A stretch of 64,000 nucleotides of DNA from Acuticoccus yangtzensis (GTDB lineage Bacteria; Pseudomonadota; Alphaproteobacteria; Rhizobiales; Amorphaceae): positions 62,001 to 126,000 of the forward strand of contig NZ_MJUX01000001.1 in NCBI RefSeq assembly GCF_001927245.1. Direction: 5' to 3'. The translations under genes and the position numbers were made by a program. Below, in pieces: positions 34,341 through 45,309 of the stretch. Position 1 is the stretch's first letter, and every line of letters begins with the position of its first letter. The notes beneath the pieces were generated by a model that made no database searches, was not told the origin of the DNA, and saw nothing but the letters and a program-made list of their open reading frames with translations.

Positions 34341-35681
34341 GTGAACGCTTTTGCGAAGATCGCCGCATTTGCGGTGCCTTTGTCGCTGGCTGTCACGGCT
34401 GCCGACGCGCAGTCGCTCAGCTTCTGGACCATGGAGGAGCAGCCCGAGCGCCTGGCACGGCAGGAAGCCATGGCCGAAGCCTTCACGGAAAAGACCGGCA
34501 TCGCAGTCGAAATCATCCCCGTCAGCGAAAGTGATCTCGGCACCCGCGCCACGGCGGCCTTCGCGGCGGACGATCTGCCAGACGTGATCTATTTCTCGCT
34601 CCAGTATATGCAGCCCTGGGCCGAAGCCGGCATCCTCGACATCGACGCCAATACCGAGGCGGTGGAGGATCTCGGCGAGGACACCTTCGCGCCGGGCGCG
34701 CTCGAGATGGCCGACATCGACGGTGACTATGCCGCCGTGCCGCTCGACGGGTGGACGCAGATGCTGATCTACCGCAAGGACCTGTTCGAGGAGGCCGGGC
34801 TCGAGCCGCCGACCACCTATGCCGCCATCACCGCCGCGGCCGAGGCGCTGAACAACCCGCCGGACATGTACGGCTTCGTCGCCGCGACGAAGATCGACGA
34901 AGACTTCATGTCCCAGGTGCTGGAGCATGTGCTCCTGGCCAACGGCGCGACGCCGCTGACCGAGGACGGCATCGGCTTCGACCCGGCGGCGTTGAAGGAG
35001 AGCCTGGAATTCTACAAGTCCATCGCCGACACTTCGCCGGACGGTGAACTCTACTGGGCCCAGTCGCGCGAACTCTACTTCGCCGGCCGCGCGGCGATGA
35101 TCATCTGGTCGCCCTTCATCCTCGACGAGCTGGCGGGCCTGCGTGACAGCGCGCCGCCGACGATCAACGACGACCCGACCTCCACCGAGCTCGCCCAGAA
35201 GTCGGGCATCGTCACCACCCTCTCCGGCCCGTCCAATCCTGACGGCGCGTCGTACGCCAGCATCAACTATCTCGGCGTGACGACCTCGGCCGACGACGCG
35301 GATGCGGCGATCGACTTCATCAAGTTCTCGCTCGGCGAAGGCTATGGCGAGACCTTGGCGATCGCGCCCGAAGGCAAATTCCCGGTGCGCCGCGGCACGG
35401 AGGACGAGCCGGAGAAGTTCACCGACCTGTGGGCGACGCTTCCGGTTGGCGTCGACCGTCAGGCGCCGCTGTCGGACCTTTATCCGGCGGACGTGGTGGA
35501 GACCATCGTCACCGGCCTCGACACGGCGCAGCGCTGGGGCGTCGAGGAAGGCCGCCTCGCGGAAGCCTCGCGCATCGTGACGAGCCAGGTGATCAACCAG
35601 ATCGTGCGCCGCTATATCGACGATGAAATCTCCGTCGACCAGGCGGTCGAGGAGATCAACGCGCAGATTTCCAACCTCTGA
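34341..35681 (+). CDS. Sugar ABC transporter substrate-binding protein
   Basis: A 446-residue periplasmic binding protein (family 1, carbohydrate type). GTG at 34341 is chosen because GGAG lies 7 nt upstream and the product begins with a clear signal peptide (cleavage near residue 23, ADA/Q). Family marks are LPDVIYFSLQYMQPWAEAG and PLDGWTQMLIYRKDLFEEAGL. First gene of the four-gene importer operon divergent from the GH13_18 phosphorylase; a glucosylated compatible solute is the inferred ligand. Confidence 0.92.
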   Translation: MNAFAKIAAFAVPLSLAVTAADAQSLSFWTMEEQPERLARQEAMAEAFTEKTGIAVEIIPVSESDLGTRATAAFAADDLPDVIYFSLQYMQPWAEAGILDIDANTEAVEDLGEDTFAPGALEMADIDGDYAAVPLDGWTQMLIYRKDLFEEAGLEPPTTYAAITAAAEALNNPPDMYGFVAATKIDEDFMSQVLEHVLLANGATPLTEDGIGFDPAALKESLEFYKSIADTSPDGELYWAQSRELYFAGRAAMIIWSPFILDELAGLRDSAPPTINDDPTSTELAQKSGIVTTLSGPSNPDGASYASINYLGVTTSADDADAAIDFIKFSLGEGYGETLAIAPEGKFPVRRGTEDEPEKFTDLWATLPVGVDRQAPLSDLYPADVVETIVTGLDTAQRWGVEEGRLAEASRIVTSQVINQIVRRYIDDEISVDQAVEEINAQISNL

Positions 35682-35741
35682 CGCCAGCCGACGTGCGGGG
35701 CCCGCTCCCCGCACCTTTTTCTTTTGCGGAGACCGCTCACC

Positions 35742-37031
35742 ATGACCGACGCCACGCAAGGACCGCCGAGGGGTGCGGGTGCTCTCGAAAAGCGCGAGGC
35801 GCGTCTGGCCTTCATCCTGCTGGCGCCGACCTTCGCCATCGTGGCGCTGGTGGTGGCGCTGCCGCTGATCATGAACTTCTGGATCAGCGTGAAGCCGGTG
35901 ATGCTGGCGGACCTTCGTCCGGCCGAAGCGACCATCAACGAACGGGTGCGGGCGGACGACACGGTGGCGCCGGGGGAGACGTTCGAGATCGTCTATACGC
36001 TGCGCAACACGTCGCCCAACCTGCCGGTGGGGCGCGCGGGGTTCACCGACGCCATTCCCGCCGGCGTGACGCTGGATCTGACGGACGACCGCTGCGCGCT
36101 GGCGGACGGAACATTGACCTGCGCGGTGGGACGATTGGAGCCACGGGCGCGCGAGCGGTTCGAGATCGTGGCGACGGCGACCGAAGCGATCGACGATCCC
36201 GAGGAGCGCTACGAGGCGACGGAGCCGGCGGCGCAGGGGCGCGGCCAGAACGCGCTGCTGACGTTCAACTTCTCGCTCGAAAACTTCACCCGCGTGGTCA
36301 ACTCGCCCGAGTTCTGGAGCGTGTTGTGGACGTCGATCGTCTACGCGATCTTCGGCACGGGGGGTGCGCTACTGCTCGGCCTGTTCGCGGCGCTGCTGCT
36401 CAACAACGCCTTCAAGGGTCGGGCTTTCCTGCGCGGGCTGTTCCTCTTTCCCTACGTCGCCCCGGTGATCGCGGTGGCCTACACGTGGATCACGCTGCTG
36501 GACCCCAATTCGGGCACGCTCAACGCGATCCTGATGCAGATGGGTGCGGTGAGCGAGCCGGTGAACTTCCTCGGCCAGCGCACCGCCTTCACCTTCTCCG
36601 TGTTCGGCTTCTCGATCGACTTTCCGATGGCGCTGACGACGGTGATCGTGTTCGAGGCGTGGCGTTATTTCCCGCTCTCGTTCCTGTTCATCCTGGCGCG
36701 CATGCAGTCGATCAACACCGACATGTATGAGGCGGCGGAGATCGACGGGGCGACGCCCTTCCAGCAGTTCTGGTACTTGTCGCTGCCGCAGCTCGCCGCG
36801 ATTTTGGCGATCCTGTTCCTGCTGCGCTACATCTGGACCTTCAACAAATTCGACGACATCTTCCTTCTCACCGGCGGGGCGGCGGGGACGCGCACGCTGA
36901 CGGTGGACGTGTACGAGCAGGCGATCGGCCTCGGCAATATCGGCGCGGGTGCGGCGGTTGCGGTGGTCGTCTTCGTGGCGTTGCTGCTGTTCTCGCTGGT
37001 CTTCTTCCGCTTCACCCCGAAGGAGGGCTGA
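35742..37031 (+). CDS. Sugar ABC permease (MalF-like) with DUF11-like periplasmic insertion
   Basis: A 429-residue inner-membrane permease from ATG 35742. After the first helix (~26-48) comes a ~160-residue periplasmic insertion. Its core (residues ~74-150) reads like a DUF11/conserved-repeat beta domain: VAPGETFEIVYTLRNTS, then AIPAGVTL and LEPRARERFEIVATA. The normal permease core follows with the EAA loop EAAEIDGATPFQQFWYLSLP near residue 330. MalF also has a large loop here, but an immunoglobulin-like DUF11 fold is unusual. The loop could contact the binding protein or peptidoglycan. Confidence 0.88.
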   Translation: MTDATQGPPRGAGALEKREARLAFILLAPTFAIVALVVALPLIMNFWISVKPVMLADLRPAEATINERVRADDTVAPGETFEIVYTLRNTSPNLPVGRAGFTDAIPAGVTLDLTDDRCALADGTLTCAVGRLEPRARERFEIVATATEAIDDPEERYEATEPAAQGRGQNALLTFNFSLENFTRVVNSPEFWSVLWTSIVYAIFGTGGALLLGLFAALLLNNAFKGRAFLRGLFLFPYVAPVIAVAYTWITLLDPNSGTLNAILMQMGAVSEPVNFLGQRTAFTFSVFGFSIDFPMALTTVIVFEAWRYFPLSFLFILARMQSINTDMYEAAEIDGATPFQQFWYLSLPQLAAILAILFLLRYIWTFNKFDDIFLLTGGAAGTRTLTVDVYEQAIGLGNIGAGAAVAVVVFVALLLFSLVFFRFTPKEG

Positions 37032-37032
37032 G

Positions 37033-38322
37033 ATGAGCACCCTTGCCTCCTCCCCCTCCTCGGGTCCCGGATCGGCCGTGAAGCAGCGCCCGGCTCCGGG
37101 CGGCTTCGGCCTCGCGTCCGGCACCACGGCGGCGCTGATCGCCGGGCCTGTGTTCGGCGCGCTCTTCATGATCGTCTTCGGCGTGACCTTGGCGCTGTTC
37201 TCGGGCGAGCCGGCGCGGCCTCAAGTGGGCGCGTCGGCGCTGGCGGGGCTCGCCGCGGCGCTGGTGCTCGTCTTCACCGGGGCGATGAGCGCGCCGCTGC
37301 GCCGTGCCGTCGTAGCGGGCGCCTTCTTCGCGGTGCTGATGGTCCTGTCGCTGGGCGCGCCGTTCGGGCTGGCGCTGACCGCCTCGCCGCTGTGGCAGCT
37401 CGCCGGGCTGGCAGTACTCGTCGGCCTGACGATGCAGACGTTGTGGCTGTGCCTCGCCGACACGCCCGCGGGTCGCTTGCGCCGCTACGACTTCGAGGTC
37501 GCGCTGATCCGCATCCTGAAGGGGGTGGGCTACATCGTCTTCACGGTGTTCGTGGTGTTGCCGTTCTACGTGATGGTGATGACGAGCTTCAAAAGTCAGG
37601 CGTCGCTGCTGGCGAACCCGCTCGACTTCTCCATCGACCTGAACAGCGATCTCGTCAGCAGCTACACGACTCTGTTCACAGAGTTCAACTTCGGCACCTA
37701 CATCCTCAACTCGGCGATCGTGTCGGTGGGGACGGTGTTTCTGACGTTGTTCTTCGCCGTGCCTGGGGCCTACACCATCGCGCGGCTGAGGTTTCGCGGA
37801 CGCGATGCCTTCGCCAATTCGGTGCTCCTCATCTACATGGTGCCGGCGATCGTCTTGGTGTTGCCGCTCTATGCGGTGTTTTCGCAGCTCGGCCTGCGCA
37901 ATTCCATTGTGGGGCTTCTGATCGTCTATCCGGCGACGACGATCCCGGTGGCGCTCTACATGCTGCAGGGCTACTTCCGCGGCCTCCCTGCCGAGATGGA
38001 GGAGGCCGGGCTGATGGACGGCCTTTCCCGGCTGGGGGTCATCGCCAAGATCACGCTGCCTCTGTCGCTTCCGGCGCTCGCGTCGGTGTCGCTCTACGTC
38101 TTCATGATCGCGTGGAACGAGTTCCTGTTCGCGTTCATGTTTTTGGACGATCCGTCCATCTTCACCCTGCCGCGCGGGGTGGCGTCGTTGAATTCGTCGG
38201 AATTGCCGCGTGAGTTGATGATGGCGGGCGCCGTCATCGCCACCGTTCCGATCATGGTGATCTTCCTTTGGCTCGAGCGCTTCATGGTTCGCGGCCTCGC
38301 GGCTGGCGCCGTCAAAGGATAA
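37033..38322 (+). CDS. Sugar ABC permease (MalG-like) with extra N-terminal membrane block
   Basis: A 429-residue permease from ATG 37033, one base after the previous stop. Residues ~150-429 are a standard MalG-type permease with the coupling loop [21 protein letters not shown]. Residues ~30-145 add about four hydrophobic helices not found in the usual ~280-residue family member. A Ser/Pro-rich head precedes them. Tight coupling to the upstream permease indicates a heterodimeric transporter with the ATPase that follows. Confidence 0.88.
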   Translation: MSTLASSPSSGPGSAVKQRPAPGGFGLASGTTAALIAGPVFGALFMIVFGVTLALFSGEPARPQVGASALAGLAAALVLVFTGAMSAPLRRAVVAGAFFAVLMVLSLGAPFGLALTASPLWQLAGLAVLVGLTMQTLWLCLADTPAGRLRRYDFEVALIRILKGVGYIVFTVFVVLPFYVMVMTSFKSQASLLANPLDFSIDLNSDLVSSYTTLFTEFNFGTYILNSAIVSVGTVFLTLFFAVPGAYTIARLRFRGRDAFANSVLLIYMVPAIVLVLPLYAVFSQLGLRNSIVGLLIVYPATTIPVALYMLQGYFRGLPAEMEEAGLMDGLSRLGVIAKITLPLSLPALASVSLYVFMIAWNEFLFAFMFLDDPSIFTLPRGVASLNSSELPRELMMAGAVIATVPIMVIFLWLERFMVRGLAAGAVKG

Positions 38323-38332
38323 GGAGACTGAA

Positions 38333-39388
<1,056 letters not shown>

Positions 39389-39410
39389 CGGCACCTGGGC
39401 TCGAGGGCTG

Positions 39411-39493
39411 CGGCGGGGTCAAGGTTCCGCCCGGACCCGCGCGCAGGCCGCCCTCCAAAGGGCGGGCGAGCACGGGGAGGACGGGGCCTTGAC
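39411..39493. repeat. Dispersed 83-nt imperfect hairpin element, copy A
   Basis: Terminal inverted repeats GTCAAGG and CCTTGAC enclose a GC-rich imperfect stem with the apical hairpin CCGCCCT-CCAA-AGGGCGG. The same element occurs inverted at 57782-57862 with most positions identical. It lies between convergent genes, so it may serve as a bidirectional terminator. Confidence 0.85.
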
Positions 39494-39534
39494 GCCGTCG
39501 CGGCACTCGACAGGCTTGCATCAGGTGGTCAGTC

Positions 39535-39553
39535 TCGGGCTTCTTAAGCCCGA
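39535..39553. terminator. Hairpin between convergent ABC genes
   Basis: TCGGGCTT and AAGCCCGA form a perfect 8-bp stem around a 3-nt CTT loop in the 269-bp gap that also holds the 83-nt element. No long T-run follows. Confidence 0.5.
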
Positions 39554-39657
39554 ACTGAACGCCTGCCGGGTGGCGAACCGGGGGAGCGCGAGGGGGAACA
39601 CCCTCGCGGGGCGGTCCCGCTCGCGAAAGCGCCGGGGATTCGCCGGGCCGTGCCGCC

Positions 39658-40419
39658 TCAGGCGTAACGGGAGAGGAACCGCTGCGCCCGTTCGGTCTTG
39701 GGGTTGCCGAAGAACTCGGCGGGGGGCGCGTGCTCGACGACGACGCCGCGGTCCATGAACACGACCTCGTCGCACACGTCGCGGGCAAAGCCCATTTCGT
39801 GGGTGACGACGACCATGGTCATGCCTTCCTTGGCGAGGTCACGCATGACGGCGAGGACCTCGCCCACCAGCTCGGGGTCCAGGGCGGAGGTGGGCTCGTC
39901 GAACAGCAGCACGTCGGGCTTCATGCAGAGGGCGCGGGCGATGGCGACGCGCTGCTTCTGCCCGCCGGAGAGGGCGAAGGGGTAGACGTCGCGCTTGTCG
40001 GCGAGGCCGACCTTGGCGAGCAGCCCCTCGGCGCGGGCGACGGCCTCGTCCTTTGAGAGGCCGAGGACCTTGGTCGGCGCCTCGATGACGTTCTGCAGCA
40101 CGGTGAAGTGGGGCCACAGGTTGAAGCTCTGAAACACCATGCCCATGCGGGCGCGGCTTTTGGCAAGCTCCTTGTCGGACACGAGCCGCCCGTCCGCCCG
40201 GCGGCCGACGGGCTCGCCTGCCAGGAGAACCTGGCCCCTGTCGGGCGTCTCCAGGAAATTGAGGCAGCGCAGCATGGTGGACTTGCCGGAGCCGGAGGGG
40301 CCGAGCACGGAGATGGTGTCGCCGGGGTTCACCACCAGGGAGATGTCGCGCAGGACCTCCAGCTCGCCGAAGGTCTTCGATATGTGACGCGCCTCCAGCG
40401 CGGGAACGGCATCAGGCAC
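39658..40419 (-). CDS. Polar amino-acid ABC transporter ATPase
   Basis: A 253-residue ATPase of the GlnQ/HisP type from ATG 40419. Walker [16 protein letters not shown], signature [16 protein letters not shown], Walker [14 protein letters not shown] and H-loop [11 protein letters not shown] are intact. Its start overlaps the end of the upstream permease gene by 8 nt, so the importer operon (binding protein, two permeases, ATPase) is tightly packed. Confidence 0.95.
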   Translation of the reverse strand: MPDAVPALEARHISKTFGELEVLRDISLVVNPGDTISVLGPSGSGKSTMLRCLNFLETPDRGQVLLAGEPVGRRADGRLVSDKELAKSRARMGMVFQSFNLWPHFTVLQNVIEAPTKVLGLSKDEAVARAEGLLAKVGLADKRDVYPFALSGGQKQRVAIARALCMKPDVLLFDEPTSALDPELVGEVLAVMRDLAKEGMTMVVVTHEMGFARDVCDEVVFMDRGVVVEHAPPAEFFGNPKTERAQRFLSRYA

Positions 40420-41116
40420 GGCCGAGACCTCTCTTTCTGGCGAAGCGTCCGACGAGGAAGACCAGCCCTTCGATCGCCAAGGTGGAGATCCAGTAGAGGC
40501 CGATGGCGACGATGAAGGGCTGCAGCGGCACGAAGTACATCGACTGCACGGAGTTGGCCGCGTAGGTGAGATCCTGCACGGTGATGATCATGAGGAAGGC
40601 CGTGTCCTTCAGCATGTAGATGAGCTGATTGCCGAGGATGGGGGCCGACCCCAGGACGAGCTGCGGCAGGACGATGCGCAGGAAGAGTTGGGGGCCGTGG
40701 AAGCCCATGGCGCGGGCGGCCTCGGTCTGGCCCGCCGGAAGCTGAGACCAGGCTCCGCGCAGGATCTCGGCCACATAGGCGGCGTGGTAGAGGATGAGGC
40801 CGAGGAGCCCCGCCGTCCACGCCGACATGCGGATGCCGAGCGACGGCAGGCCATAGTAGAGCAGATAGGCGAAGATGAGGAAGGGCAGCATCCGCATGCC
40901 GTCCACATAGACACGCCCCGCCGCGCGCACGGACGGATTGCGCGAGGCCATGAGGTTGACGATGACGGCGCCCAGCAGGAAGGCGCCGACCACCGACACG
41001 GCGAACAGGGTGAGCGTGTTGGAGAAGCCGCGCATGAAGCGGGGCCACTCGTTCAGCACAATCTCCCATTCGGCCGGGTTAAAGAGGATGCTGTTGGTGA
41101 TCAGGTCCCAATCCAT
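40412..41116 (-). CDS. Polar amino-acid ABC permease (HisM-like)
   Basis: A 234-residue permease from ATG 41116 with about five helices and the EAA loop [20 protein letters not shown]. The N-terminal [12 protein letters not shown] and [11 protein letters not shown] segment is typical of HEQRo/PAAT family permeases. Works with the adjacent permease, ATPase and binding protein. Confidence 0.92.
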   Translation of the reverse strand: MDWDLITNSILFNPAEWEIVLNEWPRFMRGFSNTLTLFAVSVVGAFLLGAVIVNLMASRNPSVRAAGRVYVDGMRMLPFLIFAYLLYYGLPSLGIRMSAWTAGLLGLILYHAAYVAEILRGAWSQLPAGQTEAARAMGFHGPQLFLRIVLPQLVLGSAPILGNQLIYMLKDTAFLMIITVQDLTYAANSVQSMYFVPLQPFIVAIGLYWISTLAIEGLVFLVGRFARKRGLGRA

Positions 41117-41126
41117 CGCCGCCCCC

Positions 41127-41768
41127 TCATGCCGACCATTTGGCGGCGCGTTTTTCGAGCACGCGCTGCAGGCGGACCATGCCGGCGATGATGATCATGT
41201 AGATGATCCCGGCGGCGATGATGGGCGGCAAAGGCTCGTAGGTGCGGGCCGAGATGCGGTCCGTCACGCGGGTGAGGTCGACGATGCCGATGACAGCGAT
41301 GGCCGGGCTCGCCTTCACCAGAAGGGTGGCCTCGTTCATCAGCCCCGGCAGCGCGGCGACGGACATTTGCGGCAGCATGATGCGCCGGAAGATCGCGCCC
41401 TTCTGCATCCCCACCGCCTGCGCCGCTTCGATCTGGCCGCGCGGGAAGCTCTGGTAGACGGAGCGCCAGATCTCGGCGTTGAAGGTGGCGGTGTTGAGGA
41501 GGAGCGTGAGGACGCCCGCCGTGACGGCATCGATATTGATGCCGACGACGGGCAGGCCCACGAAGAGGAGCAGCACCAGGGTCACCAGCGGCGTCGCCCG
41601 GCCAATGGAGATGTAGAGCGCCAGGAGCTGCGACAGGACGGGGATCCCGGCCACGCGGCCGAGACCGAGGACGAGGCCGAGGGGCACGCCGCCGACAATC
41701 GCGATCGCGGAGATCCACACGGTGGTCCACGCGCCCGAGAGGAGCATTTGAAGTTCGGTGCCGGTCAC
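41127..41768 (-). CDS. Polar amino-acid ABC permease (HisQ-like)
   Basis: A 213-residue permease starting at GTG 41768 with the EAA loop EAAQAVGMQKGAIFRRIMLP and helices typical of the PAAT family. It follows the binding-protein gene by 25 bp and forms the heteromeric channel with the permease at 40412-41116. Confidence 0.92.
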   Translation of the reverse strand: MTGTELQMLLSGAWTTVWISAIAIVGGVPLGLVLGLGRVAGIPVLSQLLALYISIGRATPLVTLVLLLFVGLPVVGINIDAVTAGVLTLLLNTATFNAEIWRSVYQSFPRGQIEAAQAVGMQKGAIFRRIMLPQMSVAALPGLMNEATLLVKASPAIAVIGIVDLTRVTDRISARTYEPLPPIIAAGIIYMIIIAGMVRLQRVLEKRAAKWSA

Positions 41769-41793
41769 CCGTCCCGCCTCCGGTCCGGGGCTC

Positions 41794-42654
41794 TTATTCG
41801 GCCGCCGTCAGCTCTTCGTATTTCTCAACCGACGTGATCGGCTCGGACGGCAGATCCGGGAAGGCCTGGCCGAACCATTTTTCCTGCAGCTCGGCGAGCT
41901 TGCCGCTCTCCTTCATCTCCAGGATGAAGCCGTTGATGAACTCCAGCAGCTCCTCGTTGCCCTTCGGCACGGGGTAGGCGTGGAAACCGGGGCCGGAGAC
42001 GGGCTCGCCCATGGCGAACTCGTCGCCGCGCTCGGCGATCAGGCTTTTGGCGGAGATGATGGAGTTGACGGTGTAGTCGAGGCGGCCGTTCTTCAGGTCC
42101 TCGTAGATTTCGGGATAGGACGTGTACTCGACGACGCGGCCCATGGAGCCGCCGGTCTCCTCCAGCATGGCTTCGAGCTCTGGCAGGCGGGAGAGGAGCA
42201 CCGAGCCGGCCTGCACGCCAACGGTGAGGCCGTCGAGATCGGCGATTCCGTTGATGCGGTCATCGTCGGCGCGCTTGATGTAGTAGTGCTGGGCGGACGC
42301 GGTCGGAACGGCGAAATCGAACACGCGCAGGCGCTCGGTGGAGATGATGGAGCCGGTGATGGCGGCGTCGTATTTGCCGGCGCGCACGGCGGCGAGGAGG
42401 CCGGACCAGGGGAGGATGTCCTGGCGAATCTCGAAGTCGGCATATTCTTTCAGCGCCGCGACCATGTCGTGGGTGAAGCCGGTCGGGGTGTCGCCCTCCA
42501 TGATCTCGAAGGGGGCGTAGTTGTCTTCGGTGGCGATCGCCATGTAGCCGCGCTCTTTGATCTCGCTGAGATCGGCGGCGCCGGCGGCGGCGGGCGCCAG
42601 GGCAAGGCTTGCGGCGACGGCCGCGCTCAGAAGGGCTTTGTTGAAATCGAACAT
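41794..42654 (-). CDS. Amino-acid ABC transporter substrate-binding protein (family 3)
   Basis: A 286-residue periplasmic protein from ATG 42654 with a signal peptide (residues 1-26, ending AAGA/ADL). The SBP_bac_3 opening IKERGYMAIATEDNYAPFEI and the later AITGSIISTERLRVFDFAVP are diagnostic. It is first in the operon; ligand probably a polar amino acid or opine. A ~130-bp spacer separates it from the upstream cyclase gene on the same strand. Confidence 0.93.
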   Translation of the reverse strand: MFDFNKALLSAAVAASLALAPAAAGAADLSEIKERGYMAIATEDNYAPFEIMEGDTPTGFTHDMVAALKEYADFEIRQDILPWSGLLAAVRAGKYDAAITGSIISTERLRVFDFAVPTASAQHYYIKRADDDRINGIADLDGLTVGVQAGSVLLSRLPELEAMLEETGGSMGRVVEYTSYPEIYEDLKNGRLDYTVNSIISAKSLIAERGDEFAMGEPVSGPGFHAYPVPKGNEELLEFINGFILEMKESGKLAELQEKWFGQAFPDLPSEPITSVEKYEELTAAE

Positions 42655-42785
42655 CGGGTTGCTCCACCGGTGAGGCGCAGCGATCGGCGTGGCGGGTGGG
42701 ACCACGGCCCGTGCGGCGCATGGGGAGCCGACGTGCAACTGCGATGCCAGGGGCGCGGGCCGAGGGTCGCAATCGGGGGACGCGG

Positions 42786-45143
42786 TCAGTCGGTGCCTGT
42801 CGCTTCGCCGTCCGCACCATCGGCGCGGACCAGGCGCTGGTGGCGGCGGCGGTACATTTCCACCACCGTGCCGAGGGGCGGCGGAACAGGCTCTGCCATG
42901 GCGGCGAGGGCAGCGCCCATTCCCGCGGCGTCGCCCGCCCGGTCGGCCTCGGCGAGGCGGTCGACCGCCCTTCCCGCCGCCTGAAGCGCCGGTGACGGCG
43001 GATGGTTCGGCCCGCCGATGAGGCCGTAGACGTCGATCGCCTCGGTCTTGCCCTTCACGCGCACGCTGTCGACGAGGGCGAAGACGTAGCCGGCCGGGCG
43101 CGCCTGCTCGGCGGTGCGCGGGCCGACGAGGATCGGCATGCCGTAGCTCTTCGTCTGACTCTCCAGGCGGGAGGCGACGTTCACGTCGTCGCCGATCACC
43201 GAATAGTCGAACCGCTGGTTGGCGCCGAGATTGCCGACGCAGCAGATGCCGGTGTTGAGGCCGATGCCGATCGCGACCTCGGGGAAGATGCCCTTCGAGA
43301 CGAGGTTGAAGCGCTCGAGCGCCGTCATCATGGACAGCGCGGCTTCGCAGGCGTGGGCGGCGTGGGCGAAGTCGTTCAAAGGCGCGTTCCAGAAGGCCAT
43401 GATGGCGTCGCCCATGTATTTGTCGATGGTGCCGCGGTGCTCCAGGATCACCCCGGTCATCTCCGACAGGAAGGCGTTGAGGAAAGCGGTCAACTCCTCG
43501 GCGTCCATCGTCTCGCCGATGGTGGTGAAGCCTCTGATGTCGGTGAAGAGGATGGTCATGGGCCGCATCTCGCCGCCGAGGCGCAGGCGGGCGGGATCGT
43601 CGGCGAGGTTCTCCACCACGTCGGACGACACGTAGCGCGAGAAGGCGTGGCGGACCCACCGCCGGTCAGCGCGCTCACGCATCGCCACCCAGGCGGTGGT
43701 GGCAAACAGGGTGACGCCGCTCGCCAGCGAGGCGAAGGACGGGTCGAGGAAGAGCCCGGCACGGGTGAAGGCGAGGTAGCTCGCCGCGAAGACGAGGGCG
43801 ATGGTGGTGCAGCCGACGATCACCGCCGTCTGCGGCGAGAACAGGCCCGCGGCGACGGCAAAGAGCACGGCGAGGACGACGAAGACCATCATTTCCAGGC
43901 CGTCGGCCCAGTCCGGCCGTTTCAGCCACACCCCGGCGACGATCTGCTCGATCACCTGGGCGTTGATCTCGATACCGGGGATGGCGACGTCGAGCGGGGT
44001 GGCCTGGAGGTCGAAGAGGCCGGTGGCGGTGGCGCCGACGAGGATGATGCGCCCGGCCACCTCCTGCGGGTCCACGAGCCCTTCCAGCACCCACCAGGCG
44101 GGGATGTTCCGCTCGGCCCGCTGCGGGGTGTAGTGCATCAGAAGGCTGCCGTCGGCGGTGGTGGGCACGTCGAAGGCGCCGATGCGGATGGCGTTGACCC
44201 CGGTCGCGGCACCGAAGGCGGTCTGCCCGCTGGCGTTAGACGAGCGGATGACGAAGCTCTGGGCGTTTTGGGCGACGCGCAGCGCTTCGGCGGCGAGGCT
44301 CGGCACGTAGACGCCGTCGCCGGCGTGGAAGATCAGGGGCACGGCGCGCACCACCTGGTCGGTTCCCGGCATCCAGTTGAGCGCGCCGAGGCCGAGGGCG
44401 GCCTGGGCGAGCTGCGGCAACGGGCCGGACACCTTGCCGAAATTGGGCACGAAACGGTCCGGCAGGTCACCGGCGAAGGCGAAGCCGGCCTTGGGGTCGG
44501 AGAAGCCGCGGTCGGCGGCGGGCGCGTCCATCCCCGGCCCCGCCCCGGCTTCCAGCAGCACGCCGACGATGGACGGCGCGTTCTGCAGGGCGACGGCGAG
44601 CTGGTCGTCGCCGCGGGGAACGCCCTGGAGCGCGGCGGCGACGCGCTCGCGCTCCGGCCCCTCGGGCATCAGCCGGGCGATGTTTTCCGGCGACATGCGG
44701 TCCGGCTCGGAGAAGATGATGTCGAGCGCGATGGCGGCGGCGCCCATCTCGGTGAGCGCGGCGACCATCTCGGCGACGCGGGCGCGGGGCCATGGCCATT
44801 GGCCGACGCGGGCGAGCGACTCCTCGTCGATGGCGACGATGCGCACCGGGGCGCCGCGGTCGAAGGTGCGCGGGGCGAGGTGCTGGTACTCGTCATAGAC
44901 GATCGTACGTAAACGCTGCAGGGCTGAATAGTCTTCGCCGCGCACGACGAGGCCGGCCGCGACGAGGGCGAGCGTGATGAGGGTGAGCGGCGCGACGCGG
45001 CGCACGAGGCGGCGCCAGCGGCTGGGCCGTGGCCCCGCTCCGCCCGGCGGCTTGACCGGAGCCGGACGCGCCTGCGGCGGCGGGGCCGGCGCAGCGGGCC
45101 GTTCGGGCGAATGCGGCCCCGTGGGCTCGGCGATCCGGTCCAT
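42786..45143 (-). CDS. CHASE2-domain adenylate/guanylate cyclase
   Basis: A 785-residue inner-membrane receptor cyclase from ATG 45143. A Pro/Ala-rich cytosolic head (1-45) and helix (~48-67) precede a periplasmic CHASE2 domain (~75-400), then three further helices (~425-500) and a class III cyclase domain. Both metal aspartates (FTDIRGFT near residue 533 and DKYMGDAIMAFW) and the Asn-Arg pair (DDVNVASRLE near 654) are intact, so cAMP synthesis is expected. CHASE2 senses an unknown extracellular signal. It diverges from a possible secretion gene pair. Confidence 0.92.
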   Translation of the reverse strand: MDRIAEPTGPHSPERPAAPAPPPQARPAPVKPPGGAGPRPSRWRRLVRRVAPLTLITLALVAAGLVVRGEDYSALQRLRTIVYDEYQHLAPRTFDRGAPVRIVAIDEESLARVGQWPWPRARVAEMVAALTEMGAAAIALDIIFSEPDRMSPENIARLMPEGPERERVAAALQGVPRGDDQLAVALQNAPSIVGVLLEAGAGPGMDAPAADRGFSDPKAGFAFAGDLPDRFVPNFGKVSGPLPQLAQAALGLGALNWMPGTDQVVRAVPLIFHAGDGVYVPSLAAEALRVAQNAQSFVIRSSNASGQTAFGAATGVNAIRIGAFDVPTTADGSLLMHYTPQRAERNIPAWWVLEGLVDPQEVAGRIILVGATATGLFDLQATPLDVAIPGIEINAQVIEQIVAGVWLKRPDWADGLEMMVFVVLAVLFAVAAGLFSPQTAVIVGCTTIALVFAASYLAFTRAGLFLDPSFASLASGVTLFATTAWVAMRERADRRWVRHAFSRYVSSDVVENLADDPARLRLGGEMRPMTILFTDIRGFTTIGETMDAEELTAFLNAFLSEMTGVILEHRGTIDKYMGDAIMAFWNAPLNDFAHAAHACEAALSMMTALERFNLVSKGIFPEVAIGIGLNTGICCVGNLGANQRFDYSVIGDDVNVASRLESQTKSYGMPILVGPRTAEQARPAGYVFALVDSVRVKGKTEAIDVYGLIGGPNHPPSPALQAAGRAVDRLAEADRAGDAAGMGAALAAMAEPVPPPLGTVVEMYRRRHQRLVRADGADGEATGTD

Positions 45144-45250
45144 CGGTGTTTGACCTCGTCGTCTCGCCGGAAATGTTGCCCAGACGCGACACACACGCGC
45201 CGAACGTCGAATCACGGCGCGTTGACGCGTGCGCTCCCCTCCGCAGCATG

Positions 45251-45290
45251 TCAAGTTTCGGTATAGCTCTTTACAAGATTATATTTGTCG
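45251..45290 (+). promoter_or_regulatory. AT-rich divergent promoter region
   Basis: This AT-rich segment (including TTACAAGATTATATTTG) lies in the 166-bp spacer between the cyclase and the TPR/outer-membrane gene. A -10-like TATATT is visible; a matching -35 is not certain. Confidence 0.4.
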
Positions 45291-45309
45291 CAAGTCGCGA
45301 GGGTTCTCC

